Assembly (NCBI RefSeq): GCF_037975245.1
Contig: NC_092562.1
Span: 3,714,001-3,774,000 of the forward strand
DNA length: 60,000 nt
Direction of reading: 5' to 3'
Source: Apostichopus japonicus
Lineage: Eukaryota; Echinodermata; Holothuroidea; Aspidochirotida; Stichopodidae
The position numbers and the translations under genes were made by a program. The stretch's first letter is position 1. Every line of letters starts with the position of its first letter. Shown here piece after piece: positions 46,658 through 58,752 of this stretch. The notes under the pieces are model-generated. The model had not been told where the DNA came from, did not search any database, and saw nothing but the letters and a program-made list of their open reading frames with translations.

Positions 46658-49600
46658 GCTATATAGCAGAATTGTAATGAACCAAATTTAGCAACTACTT
46701 ATATTATTGTTAAATTAAATTGTTAAATTACACAAGTTTGTCATGTCATGAAATGTAATCAAACTTCAAAATAAAACAGTGCGCACAGTCCTGAGTCTCC
46801 TCTTACAAAAACAAAACTCTACATAAAAAAAAAATATATGAAAAGTAAATAAGAGCAATAATAATATGAAAAGCAGTTGAGCGAATGTAGCAAATACTTG
46901 AGTGGCTGCAACTGATAGTTAAGCACATCTTCAAGTCATAAAATGTGAGTATTTATCGAGAGGTGCTTCGCATTATGATCACCATAGATCAGCCCAGCGA
47001 AACAAAAATTGTCCTAACCTGTCTGAGATGCGGCGATACATCCTCTCTCTTGACTCCAGACGGTACGTGACCGTTGGAAAGCTGAGAATTAGGCCCTCCA
47101 CGGAACTTGGGACGGTACGTCTCCTTGGGGTACGCTTGCTTCCTGCTTTTAGACTCCAGGACGGTCTGCATAGAAAAGTAAATTTGGAACAAAACAACAA
47201 CAAAACGGTTGTCAGGAAGGAAGATGGAAAAAAAGACAACAGGAATTTTATTCCTTTTGCTTTGTGAACATCTGATGGAGAACAAAGGAATTGTAAAAAT
47301 ATACAAAGGCATTCATGTCAGAGTAGAAAAAAAAAGCAACTTTTGGAGGTATGATGATCATGCCAGCAAAAGAGTAAAACACTGTTTGTTCTTTACGAGA
47401 ATGAAATGGACTCACCTCTGGTTCAGACTCGGAGACATCGAAGGCAATCACCATTTTCTGTCTTCTCTGTTGACTCCAAACAGACATGTGGAAGCTCTCG
47501 CTGTCACTACCATCATCATCTGACGTCATGACATAAAAAATAAAAAAAATAGACATTCTTATCGAGGAAGCAGGATTTAACAATGACGTCAATCCTGAGA
47601 TTCAAGCAGGAATGGGTAGCTATTTCGATGAAATTTGACTTATGGTAACTTTTCAACGTGACTCAAGAGGTGAAAATTTTTATATCTTTATAAATAGGAC
47701 ATCAAGGTTACTTCCTGGGTCAATGCGACTCCTACCATTTACTAATCTGGTAGTCCAACCTGGATTATTAAGTATCAAAAGGCTGCCATATGAAACATCA
47801 CCTCATCCCTTTCATAACATAAAATCAAACATCTCTAAAACAACATGCACAGAAAAGGTAAAAAAAATAAAATAAAAATATGTAAAACTTTTGCAGGAGG
47901 AAACAGCCACCAGATTGAAAAGTCAACATTCTGGAAGGGCAGAGGGTTTATTTTCAGTAACTTACCATATTCCATGTCATCAGGAGGAAGCTGAGGTAGG
48001 AGGAAGCAGGTCAGAACTCTTTTCCCGCTCTCCTCCCGGATCTCAGACTGCAGCTGAATCAGCGGTTTGGACTGCAGACCAAAAATCAAAATATGAATCA
48101 ATATTTCTGAGAACAATAACTTGACCATATATCACAAGATTCGGACTGACCAACCAACCATGCTGCAAGTTCTACAGGAAATTTTTTATCGAACCAATGT
48201 GCAAAGGAAAAGTCGAAGTTTCCATAACTCTAGAAATGTTAGCCAGTAGCATGATAAGTTACTACATGACTATGAGTTACTCTTATCAGCAAATAAAAGT
48301 GATTACTGTTCTTTTTTATGAACATAGTGTTATTGACTCTCATATTTAGCAACATAAAGAAAATCAACCCCAGGGTTCACTCTGAATGTACATTCCTGCT
48401 TTTACGTCAGACTAGTGTGATGAAATACCAATACAGTAAGAACATGGACTTTCACGTGCTGTAAAGACGCATACTGCCACCCAACATGGAGATAATTTCA
48501 TTCCATGTGAACACACTGGCTTGTTATCTGAATAGGGCAACGACTTAGGTCGTCGATGTTTATTCAACCTTTACTCAAAGACATCTGACAATGCTGATGT
48601 CCGTTGTCCATTATCAGCAGAGCTACCTGTAATTGCACTGTTTAACTTTAATACTGATCAAAATATCAACATCAGATTTAACTAATTGGCTCGTCAATTA
48701 ATTTCATGAGTCAATTTGATACCTTGTCCTCATTGCCAGTCATCAGTCGCCTAGGCAACGTACCATCTACAAGACCTTTACCTCCCAAAATTAAAGACCC
48801 CTTCTACCTTTAAAGTATCAGTCTGACACCTCTGTTGTCACCATCTAAGAAATATGGGCGTACCTGGTTTTCAGACAACCACAATGCCTGAAGATTCTTC
48901 AATTTAGTGAAGTTGTAAGGCAAATATTTGAGCCTGTTATTGCTGAAGTTTGCGACGACTAAACTTGAAATCCTGCCGATCTCATCCGGGAGCCATTCCA
49001 AGTAGTTACCTCTGAGGGAGAGTAGACTTATTTTGTTGCAACTACCGAGCTGTCAAAAAAAAAGAAGTAGAACAAGAAAACAAGAATTAAGTTTCCCATG
49101 ATATCTGTGGTAGGCTACTTGCATTGCAAGGAAACAAAAAAACACCAGATTTTGTTCGAGAAGTGATTGCAATTGACGAAATGAGGACATTTTCTTACAA
49201 TTTTCCCATCACAAGTCATTTTAGTCCACCGAATCTGCGTGAGTACTAGAGGAAGTTGTCATCAACTTCAAGGTATTGCAATGAAAATTTACACACAATT
49301 TGAAGGGTGCAACTAACACTCCATTCGACTTAAATGCTAATATCTTACTAACTATGAGCATCCACATCATTGTGAACACATCTGTGTTATACTACAGATC
49401 TACAAAACAAGACAAAACGTTGAAGGAGTAGCCTCACCTCTGCGGGGAGGGTGATCAGCATATTATCGTCGACATTGAGGTGTCTTAACTTTCTCAGTAG
49501 ACCTACGCTCGGTGGGATGTCCTCCAAGTCGTTGGCGTTGAGAATCAGTTCTTCCAAGGATACCAAGCCACCGATTGAGTAAGGCAAGCTGCTCAGTTGG

Positions 49601-52600
49601 TTGTTGTCGACCCGTAATGTCGACAGCGTGCTAAGTTCACCTTTGCAAGCAGAGAAAGAATATATGTTCAACAAAATATTGTAAAGCTCTTAGAGTTGTC
49701 AGTACTGTAACAGTAGTCACATGACCGTTTTGTTCAATCATATTGTTATGTTGCGATAACTGGTCCATAATGAAAAGTTTAAATTCTGTTGCAATATTTT
49801 TCTTATCTATGTCCCTACCAGTTCACCATTCACAGCACAATTCCTTTTGATAAGTTGGGATACATATCATACATATAATATATATATATATACATATATT
49901 GACGGAAAAAAGTACCTCCGTCCTAGCTTCTTTATCCAGACTTCATCTTATCTTGTCAAGATTCATGTCAGAGACAAAGAGAACCCTTTGCCCCTGTCTT
50001 CTGCCCCCCTCTCCCACCTTCAACACCTACTAATCCAGGGTTACAAATTACCTATACCAACTGGTAATTTCTGAATAAAATTCTTGGACAGATGAATATC
50101 TTTGATCCCATCCCATCCTGCGATTGTTGACGGTAGTTCCTCGATTCGGTTTCTGGATGCATCAAAGTAAAACAACTTCCTCAAGCTGCCAATGGACTGG
50201 GGAGAGGAATAGACAGAGCAACGCAACGCATAAGTAGACGACAAGTGCTTGGTAAGAACCAGATATAATGCATTCATATCAGCAGGCCTTGGCCTTTATC
50301 AAATACAGAGGGATAGTTTCGTGACTTTTCATCAGTGTTCCAGAGGAAGGGTTTGTAACAATAACGTACCATATTCGATGCCATCAATACCTAGGCATAT
50401 GTGACCCAATCATATGGATGCATGAACGAAAACACAGAAATTCATATACAAGCAGGATAATGTGGACAACGAGTGGAGGTACATGAGCAAACAGGACAAC
50501 ATTGACAAGCACAGTCCAGATTATCTGGACAAACATTAGGAGTATTCTGACAAAAAATTAATAAATACATGGACAATACATGGTGAGGAAAATAGCCCTG
50601 GACAAAGAATAGAGAGAAAGTCGGATGAACAAACCTTTGCAATTTTATTGACTTTGTTGGCATCGATCCAGAATTCTTGTAGGCTTGACAGCGAACCTAA
50701 GACATCAGGCTGTCAAAATCAAAAGTAAAATCATCAAAGATGAGACACATTGATTAAACATGGATTCTGTAGAAGTAAACTTTGTCACCACGGTACAAAC
50801 AATGAAATTACTACTCACTGGCTACGTCTATACATATAACAAAGTGTGGGGCTTTAAAACATACATTATACAGAGCAGATAAATAGAAACAAATTTAATA
50901 AGTCAAATCTCTGTTTACACATAGTTTGGTACAATGAGGACTTAAAAGAAAAATTGCAATTCCTATAGATTTCCCTTAAGAATAAAAAAGTTGTACAACT
51001 ATCTTTAAAATAATATCCCTTCATACTTTCGTATCATTTGGATATACAATAATGTAAGCTTTAAACAAAAATAAATTTGTAGTTGTTAATTTATGATATC
51101 ACATTATCTCAAATGTAATCTTCCAAAAAATAACATCTATTGTGCAATAAAGATGGGAGGAAGCCTGGGGTGAGACCAAATTATGTGTTTCCTATCAAAA
51201 CCTCTTTTTCATATAATTCCAACAACATTTTTAACATTCTAGTCAAATACCTGGGAGTACTCGAAGTTTGATCAAATGAAAGTGCAGTAGGTTATGGGCA
51301 AAACTTCACAAAATACCGCCTCGACTCGACTGCGGGGCCATAACTTGTATCCTTCAAATTAATCATATTGGTGTTTTTACTTACAACTTCCTCGAAGCAG
51401 TTCTGACCGAGATCCAACCGTTCCAGACTTGTTAATTTCGCAACAGACCTGAAAACAATAAAAGAAAACATTACTGTGTACAACAATAATGAAAACTGGT
51501 TAAAACAGATCAATTTTGCAATCACATTGGGATAGGGCCAAGTAATATGCAGCAGTCTAACTACCATTCACTTTAGTTAGAGCTGTAAGTAATCTTGCTC
51601 TAATATCAATGAAGTCATATTTTAACCACCAGGTCGGGTTGGAAGAGGCAATATGGGGTGGCGGGAGGGTGCAGGGGGAGGGGGATTACGAAAGAAGTAA
51701 CAGACACACAGGCTAATTGTCATTTGGTGCTATACATTTTGAAAAAAACCATCAGTTACTGTATTGATTCAATGCTTTAATTTCTACTGCCTTATAATTC
51801 TATTTGCAAAATGATGAAACTCCACTTGAATTTAGCCAATAAATCACTTGAATATCGAGGACCTGCAGTTGATAAATCGAATGTTGATAATTGTACTTTA
51901 CAATAAATAACAAATCATGAAAACAATATTTCCTGACAATCACTTTTTCAATGTCATCAACGGAGCAACTATTTTGACTTACTTTGGTAGTGATTTGAGG
52001 TGATTTTCTCTCAGCTCAAGGACGGTCAGTTTGACCAGACGTCCAAAGTTGGCTGGGAGATAATCTAGCAGCGTATCATTGAGGTAGAGTTGAGTGAGGT
52101 TGATGAGTTGGGTGAATCCATCGGGCAGCCTGGAAAAGAAGATGAAGAAAAAAAGTCAAACTTGAGTTGAGTAGTTACATTGCATATAAAAGCATAAATT
52201 GATTCTTAACAACATTTCCAGGAAACTTTCCTTAAGGTTTCATAAGATTTTTTTGAAGCTGCCACATATACTGTGCACGCAAAAAACAGAGTGACAATTT
52301 TAATTGCATGTAACACGTCCCACACCTGGCCTTACAGTTGTCTATCCCAGACAGATATTTCAGGACTGGCCACTCAGATATAGACGAAGACCCATTAGTA
52401 GAAATAAGTTACAAGACCGTGCCTCAGGATTATTGTACACTCCCCTGCAAGTCACATGTTGTTATTGTAGAAATGATTGTCTGTACATAACAAAAGTAAA
52501 CAAACCCTCAGATTTGAACAAAAGTTGCTTTAACACTCCTTCCACAACCCTTGTTTATTTTAATAAAGCAGTTATAGCCTGAGGGGGCCAGGATGATGTT

Positions 52601-55600
52601 CGTGAAGGTAAATCACAATCTTCTAAAATATTAGACCTTTTCAACCAGCAATAACTGTATGCCATGGAAATGCAAGCACAAACAACAAACTTTCCTGCAC
52701 AGACGTGTGAGAAACTGAAAATGACACAGGGGGGGGGGGTTGGGGGGGAGGATATGACAAATAGAATGGTCTAATTCATGTTCTTTTCCTTTATGTGAAA
52801 AACAAATATTTTAAGTTGCCAAAAATGTACAGTAAATAAAAGCTTTCTCATTTCTTCAAAATCTGGAATACACACAAGATATACCATTAACAATACTTGA
52901 TTTCCATCATTGTCCCAGTCCTGACGAAGGCCAAAATGTTAAGTTATTGTTATCATAATATCTAGCTCTGCAATGTGTTAAAAGCATTCCCACATATTAC
53001 ATTTTCTATTTGTATGGTAATGAACAAAAAAACGATTGAATTTGGGTGAATTTCCATGTTTCAAGAATGATTCTTCCTAATAGTGGTGCTGTATTAATAT
53101 GTACATACATAATGTAATGTCACCTTCTACAGAATGAATGGATATATCTGAAATTGAATTGGTTGACCTCAAAACCAGTTCAAAGTAATATCCTTTGTTT
53201 TAATAAACAAGATAACTAAGTACAAAATTAAGTTTTAAAGAATTACATACCTGAGACACTCTTTACATTGAACCTAAACAAGTTAACAGTTGAGCTGATA
53301 TATGTACAAAGTACATAACACAAAAATGTCATTGGATAGTGATTCATCATATTTTAACTTCTCTTTTGTGAAGAAATCATTGAGATGCCTGCAATCGCAA
53401 TAGTTACCAGGCTTATTTTCTCTTCATATTCATGAAATCATGAAACTTGCATAATTAATATCAGTCTGTCCTAATTGGCATCGCACAATGTTAGGTACCT
53501 ACAGTATGGACGTATATATATACTGCTTAACTGCTTGAGCCAAGAATCACAAGTTTGCATTAGAACAAAAGATGTTTCAAGTTTAGTTATGGCAGTAGCA
53601 CAAATTATAGACCTTATTTACAGTATAGCATGGGAGTCGGCTTCAACAACCAACCCCAGGGCCACAACCACTCTTTCTCAAACTCCTTGATCCCTCCACT
53701 CCCTCCCCCAGCCCATGATAAATCTATTTTATAGTGAATCCATCACAAAATCACAGAACGTTGATATCTAGTGTAATGCACACAATGATTCATGAATGAT
53801 TTCATCTATCAGATAACTCTCATGTGATTTTTTTGATTTACAGCATGGGCCTCACACAGTTTTGTGGCAATCTCATTACTTATGGCAATTACACCAAGAA
53901 TAATTCCTCACGTAGCAACTTGGATATTAACTGAATGATTTAATGTGACTTAGTGTCATGTCTTCAATGTCATCAATCATTTTGCCCCTCCCCTCCCCCT
54001 TTTTTCCCCTCTTTATTTGAAAGTGGATAAACAGTATGAGATTTATGGTGCAAAGAAACACGTTTGATCAAAATTTCACGGAAGTATTTATGGAAGATGT
54101 ACCTTTTTCATCAGTTAAATTATGTTTTCCTTTAACGGTAATCACTTTTGTTCTACTGGTCATCAACTTTGGGCAATATTGTAAAATGCAATAAATGCGA
54201 CCAAAACATTGAGTTTATATCAGGCAGTTCTACAGGGGTACTGTACCTCACTGACTTTGAGAGATTCCTGATACATTCAAGGAATTACTGTTTAAACAGT
54301 ATACCCTATGTAATGTTATCCAACGATGGGCTCGATCATCTTACCTTCCGAGGGGATTAACGCTAACTTCCATTAAATCTAATTCTCTGCACCCCTTGAT
54401 TGCATCTGGCAGTTCCACTATTCCTGTAAAACCAAAATAGAAACTGTGATTAAATTACAGTATAATTATTTTGTTAGAAAAAAAAATCAATGAAAAAGTT
54501 TTCAGAAACAAAAAGTCAGTGCTGATTATGAGGCTAATGGCCTAGGATACTTGGCAATTACTCAATCGGTCTGTTATGATGATGGTGTATATATTGATAT
54601 CTCCTGAGAGACTTAGAAATGAGTATTATGTTCTGGGCAGTCTATTGTAAAGTCATAGTATCAGGTACACTTTAGTGACATCAAGGTCTCTGATGACAAG
54701 TCAGACAAGGAAACGTTTAAGAAAGGTTGAAATGTTCCAAACAAAGTTGAAATAAGATATTGCTTCTCTTTTCAGACACCAGCAAAAATAAAAATCGAGA
54801 AAGATTAAAGGGAGAGTTGGGGGGTTGGGGAACCCTGAGTGAATTGTTTACACAGCATGCCAACAAATATACACTAGTAATAGTGGTGTACTAATTTTCT
54901 ATGGCTGATAATGACACACATACTGTACATGACAAAAACACTGACAAATGCATGCACAGTACACTGTAACATGTACGTATACAGTAGTACAGTATGCACA
55001 GTGAATAAACCATCACTACTACTGTATAGTTAAGTATAATACAGTATAGTACCGTATAGTACAATATAGTATATAATATAGTATAGTATATAGTACAGTA
55101 TAGTATTGTATAAAACAGTATAGTACAATATAGTATAGTATAGTATACAGTAGTATAGTACAGTACAGTATAGTACAATATAGTATATAATATTGTACAG
55201 TATAGTATTGTGTAATACAGTATAGTACAATTACAGTATTGTTTATATGGTACAATATAGTATAGTATACAGTAGTATAGTATAATGTAGTATAGTATAT
55301 AGTAGTATAGTACAGTATAGTACAGTACAATATACAGTAGTATATAATATAGTATAGTATTGTACAGTATAGTATTGTGTAATACAGTATAGTATTGTGT
55401 AATACAGTATAGTATTGTGTAATACAGTATAGTATACAGTAGTATAGTATAATATAGTATAGTATTTAGTAGTATAGTACAGTATAGTACAGTATGGTAT
55501 AACTACTGTACATTATAGCATACAGTAGCTTAGCATAGCATATAGCATAGTACAGTGTGTAAGATTGATTGGTATAACCTTATCATTACCATTTTTACTG

Positions 55601-58600
55601 ATGTCCAATTCCTTGAGGTTGATAAGGCTAGCAATGGCCGGAGGTATTGAGAACAATTCATTGTCACTTGCTCCAAGCTTCTTTAAGTTCTGACAATGGA
55701 AGAGTGGCTATTGAAGAAAGGAGTTAAACAAAAATAAATGATAGGAATTATTGTTATAATTTACCATCATGAGGTCACTTAACTTAATAAGAACTCCAGA
55801 ATATAAAATAAACTTCTAAGATATTAAATTACTGTTGGGGGGGGGGGGGGTGGGGAGAGCAAATTGTCAGTGGGATGTGAAGGAAAGTTGTACAATGCCT
55901 CAGGCACACCTTGTGCTGTTATTAAATTAGGGTCATAGATAATCATTTTATGAATGGTATTACAAACTTGTATGGAATATATATTTACTTACTAACAAGT
56001 TTGTACATTTGATAGGTAATACAATACACAGTGTAAGCCATATAGACCTGTATGGGTCCATACTGGGCGATAAACCACAGAGTGACAACATTTTGTACAA
56101 TAAACAGTACTTTAATGTACAGTAAATGACATATGAGGTAACCTGTATAGTTTATACAGTTACACACCATTCTTTCTCAAAATGTTTGAATAAATTTGTA
56201 CAAATTGTTACAATTAGGAGCTAAGACCTTTTCAGAGGAGGCTATGTCAGGTTTATTAAAAGAAAAAGGGGGGAAAAAAGACTAAATGGTCACCTCTAGG
56301 GATATCGAAGTTGGGAAAAATATGTTAAAGGGATGTACTGTATCTGCTTCAATGCATTAAAAGTTGCACTGTATGTTCAGTACAGGTGTAACACTGTTGT
56401 TTTTAATTAAATTGGAATGAATTTAGCCTAAGCCTTTAAGTAAAAATCACAACAGAGTACAAGTAACTTCAGTCTCATGGCCTTTATACTACTGTACATG
56501 TGAGAACCTTGTGTTAACAATCAAACTACTATAAAATGGAAATCAGCGGTATATATATATTGTAATTTACAAGTTATAAACAGCATAATATACAAGATTC
56601 ATAACCCAGACCTTTTCAGAAATATACCAGACCTAGGCCCATTTAGTAAATTTTGACTCTTCAACTTTGATAAAAATTCCTCAAAAAGAGTCTCTTCTGA
56701 CATAAAACAGAAACTTAATGGGACCTTCTTCAGTTCAGATCCCATTGTCAACTTAGCTTTCATGATGTTATTCAGGACAACATAAACCTAGTTTTGTGTG
56801 CCCTGTGGTTTGATTTAATGGGATTTGAATAAACAAATTGTACATAAAGGCTAAAAGGTGACTGTGTAGAGGTTACAGTTATTGTCCCTAGTTATTGTGC
56901 CTAACATGTTTGTAGCTCAAGGTTACAACTTATTGTCCGAATCTGGCTTGCCTTAAATGTCTGAACCAAAAAGGTACCAGAGAATACCATGTAAGTTTAT
57001 TGTACTGTAGCTGGTAAGAGCACCACCTAGCCTATTCAATAAATTCAAAAAATGCCTGTCAAGGAACCAACTATCCAACTTGAACAGAGGTTGAAAAAAA
57101 AAAATCTTCTGTTTCCAGACAAAACTGCCACTTGTACAACTGAAAGCACATGTACAGTGGCAGTCACAATGTCGCCTTTGACCAAAAAAGTGGAATATAC
57201 TGTATGAGAGTGCTATCCCATGGGGCCCTGCAAGTAATATACTGTACACTATGGAGTATGGAAGATATTGATATCAAATACTGTACACCAAGGAGTATGG
57301 AACATATATTAATATCAAATGCTACACAACAAAGGTTTTTAGCAGTTTTTTTCCATCTACTGTAAGGATATGTTGTGGAAGCCAATATCAGCTGACTTAT
57401 CTTTGCTGACATTATAGGGGGTTGGGAAAATGAGGGCTGGGTAGGGGGAACACAGGGTGTGAGCCATGAGAGATTAGCTATAAATTGAACACATTGAAGA
57501 ACCTGGTGAGATCAGCAAGATGCTGGTTAAAGTTTTTGCATAGTTTAAAATGTGCGATGAACGAATTAGAACTCCAAACAGCTTAGAAAGCTAAGTAAAA
57601 ACTGTATTTTCAATGTGGAAGATATCACAGAGCTCTTTAATGTTCCTTCACAAATAACATGTAGTAAATAGTACTGTCAATATGACATCATCAAGGCACA
57701 TGTATACTGTAATGTACATTACTGTATTCTTGAAAACTGTTACCATTTTCTTTATCTATTACCATGTTTAGAATATATGTAGGGTTGGGTTGCATAAGTT
57801 ATGCATGCTCAGTCTAACATATATATTTGAAGATCTTAACATTCATAATTTCATATGACTTGGTATGTCAGGTAGCAGCTATGTTTGGGTTTGAATATAA
57901 ACACTGTTCTACATTCACCTTAGAACTATGAAAAGAATTTAAAGAGAGGGATAGATTTCCCATTCTTGTGGCACTATAACATCACACAAAATGGCGGCCC
58001 CACGACATGACATTTGAACCAGGGTTGAAATACTGTATCTCTCTAAGTCGGAATGTTCATATATTTCCCCTCTGCAGGATGAAAGTAATATTTGGAAATA
58101 TATCACAACCACCACTTATTTTGATTATATAATCTATTTATTTATTCCAGTATAAAATTTGTAAAGGGGAGTCATAAAATACATTAGCAAGGAAATTTAT
58201 GTTAACGGGAAGACTATAAATTGGTTTGGTTTAGTTATCCTTCAAGGTCTGGATGGGGATAAATTTCATGATGTTGTAGTGGCTGTACTGTAGTACCAGA
58301 TACTGTACGTCTTTCCTGTACATAACCAAACCATGCACAGGGAATTTACTAAGTGGTCGAATTTTGTTTAGCAGTTTTGAAGGCTGTGAATGTTGCCTAA
58401 GTAAAAAATACTATATGGTACCTGTGTCTAAATAAAAGAGGAAAAAAAAGCGATATGTATACATCTTTGCACTTATATAGCATTTTGCGTTGCAATCCTG
58501 GATAAATGATTCCCCGATATATGCTTTACTATCCAATATGTGATTTTGCAGCTTGCATGGACTTATGATCACTCCCTACTCTAGTTCTCTTACCCTTGGG

Positions 58601-58752
58601 AGGTCTCTGATGTCATTGGAATCGAGGAAGAGCTCCTCCAAGGTCTCCCCAAACTCAAAGACTTCCTCCGGTACAAAGAGGAGATTGCAATGTCTGAAGT
58701 CCAATGCTTTCACGATATCTGGCCGCCACTTCAGACAAAAGCAGTTAGCCAT
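37616..58752 (-). CDS. ERBIN/LRRC7: LAP-family LRR scaffold protein, Erbin/LRRC7-like, without PDZ
   Basis: LAP proteins are submembrane scaffolds at epithelial junctions and synapses. Exons in transcript order: 58594-58752, 55590-55707, 54345-54423, 51983-52129, 51385-51448, 50635-50709, 50052-50196, 49438-49640, 48864-49049, 47966-48071, 47416-47519, 47019-47165, 46231-46365, 44335-44475, 40448-42931, 39712-39886, 37616-37821. All phases join, giving 4674 nt and 1557 residues. An in-frame TGA eight codons before the ATG supports the start. The LRR block and the following [19 protein letters not shown], compared with SDSFNPTLWEEQRQQRM in LRRC7, place it with Erbin/densin rather than Scribble. 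The protein stops without the C-terminal PDZ those relatives carry. Co-orthology to ERBIN versus LRRC7 cannot be decided here. Confidence 0.88.
38566..38816. repeat. Foldback element with about 68-bp hairpin arms, LAP intron 16
   Basis: The left arm 38652-38720 ('ttgagactagt' to 'catcagacaa') pairs with the right arm 38737-38802, with few mismatches and a 16-bp loop. Further outside, 'aaatatatatataggttg' at 38566-38583 pairs with its complement at 38799-38816. Between the outer and inner left arms is an extra 70 bp with (GGTT)n and 'gcgcagagtgctctatgccc'. The whole is a roughly 250-bp non-coding foldback/MITE, possibly with a nested insertion. Near-identical arms imply it is young. Confidence 0.82.
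40448..42931 (-). CDS. ERBIN/LRRC7: LAP gene exon 15: 828-codon disordered region
   Basis: One long open exon in phase 0 on both sides, residues 604-1431. It is rich in Ser, Gln, Arg, Asn, Gly and Pro, with no predicted domain visible, and so is probably intrinsically disordered. Many RxxS-type sites and Ser-Pro pairs could be phosphorylated. Short blocks look more ordered: [19 protein letters not shown], and near the end [16 protein letters not shown]. The latter recalls DWRQQLLRHIEARR shortly before the PDZ of LRRC7. The long frame has a clear codon bias and GC content above the surrounding introns. Confidence 0.88.
43079..44310. repeat. About 23-bp minisatellite filling LAP intron 14
   Basis: Around 50 units of 'ctaacaacattgacacatcc' plus 'aat', with alternating variants ('ctaacactgttgatacaacc', 'attgatatattcaat'). 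Blocks of several units recur in the same order, showing higher-order duplication. The array ends about 25 bp before the exon 14 donor (44334) and makes up most of the intron. Confidence 0.93.
44335..48071 (-). CDS. ERBIN/LRRC7: LAP gene exons 10-14: LAP-specific region and linker
   Basis: Encodes residues 393-603. Exon 10 gives [20 protein letters not shown] and CFLLPQ, the segment that caps the LRRs in all LAP proteins. Exon 11 gives [20 protein letters not shown], specific to the Erbin/densin branch. Exons 12-14 are short (49, 45 and 47 codons), polar and Arg/Ser/Lys-rich. All three start and end in phase 0, so each could be skipped without changing frame, which suggests cassette-type alternative splicing. 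Confidence 0.85.
44735..46205. repeat. 147-bp tandem repeat, ten units, LAP intron 13
   Basis: The marker 'gatctttgttgaagg' recurs at 44790, 44936, 45083, 45230, 45377, 45524, 45671 (one change), 45818, 45965 and 46112, a period of 147 bp (146 once). Units differ by only a few bases. Each contains 'taggcctaggcca' (palindrome AGGCCT) and 'ttacttatgatgtcatgat'. The last, partial unit runs on as 'gacctttaacattgca' to 46218 and stops about 12 bp from the exon 13 boundary at 46231. The period equals the DNA length wrapped in one nucleosome core. Confidence 0.95.
46473..46655. repeat. Poly-T, LINE-tail-like segment and (TA)n in LAP intron 12
   Basis: A 24-base T run (about 46479-46498) is followed by 'gattgtgtacaataaattca', then repeated 'attcaattcaattcaa', then about 90 bp of TA repeats. 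A short sequence ending in a tandem pentamer is typical of the 3' end of some non-LTR retrotransposons. The match is from memory and weak. The TA array itself is certain. Confidence 0.4.
48864..58752 (-). CDS. ERBIN/LRRC7: LAP gene exons 1-9: leucine-rich repeat domain
   Basis: Encodes residues 1-392, about 16 LRRs of 23 residues. The start MANCFCLKW has a Cys-x-Cys pair. In Erbin the equivalent pair (PCRC) is palmitoylated and holds the protein at the membrane; here this is inferred by position. LRR sequence such as [18 protein letters not shown] and [11 protein letters not shown] is close to vertebrate Erbin/LRRC7 and aligns without gaps over long stretches. I chose the exon 2 acceptor at 55708-55709, giving [11 protein letters not shown], over an AG 18 nt further in because it preserves LRR spacing. 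Confidence 0.9.
49871..49899. repeat. Short (TA)n tract in LAP intron 7
   Basis: About 30 bp of 'atatatatacatatat' within the 410-bp intron between exons 7 and 8. No other feature was seen in that intron. Confidence 0.7.
52130..54344 (-). other. LAP intron 3
   Basis: About 2.2 kb of AT-rich sequence with a G-run at 52731-52749 and C-rich spots near 53690 and 53990. A 92-codon plus-strand frame at 52304-52582 has no recognisable motif and I do not call it. No transposon ends were found. Confidence 0.55.
54995..55560. repeat. TAGTACAGTA / TAGTATAGTA microsatellite in LAP intron 2
   Basis: More than 500 bp built from the 5-bp words 'agtat', 'agtac' and related 'cagta', with higher-order blocks such as 'tagtattgtgtaatacagta' repeated three times in a row (about 55367-55430). 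Tyr/Thr-rich open frames over it are artefacts. The array ends about 30 bp before the exon 2 boundary at 55590. Confidence 0.93.
55708..58593 (-). other. LAP intron 1 (first coding intron)
   Basis: About 2.9 kb. It holds a G-run near 55836-55854, the 57234-57320 duplication, and a YY1-type AAAATGGCGGC word at 57988-57998. That word could mark an internal promoter but stands alone. The word TACTGTA is unusually frequent. No embedded gene was recognised. Confidence 0.5.
57234..57320. repeat. Two-copy 50-bp direct repeat in LAP intron 1
   Basis: 'tactgtacac' followed by 'a(a/t)ggagtatgga' and 'atattaatatcaaa' occurs twice in tandem with small changes. It lies in the region of very high TACTGTA frequency. 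Confidence 0.65.

Noticed and set aside
52304-52582. 92-codon plus-strand frame
   Set aside because: No domain, no splice-linked neighbours and no coding-like pattern. It lies antisense in LAP intron 3.
54891-55330. Tyr/Thr-rich minus-strand frames of 66-103 codons
   Set aside because: They translate the TAGTACAGTA microsatellite.
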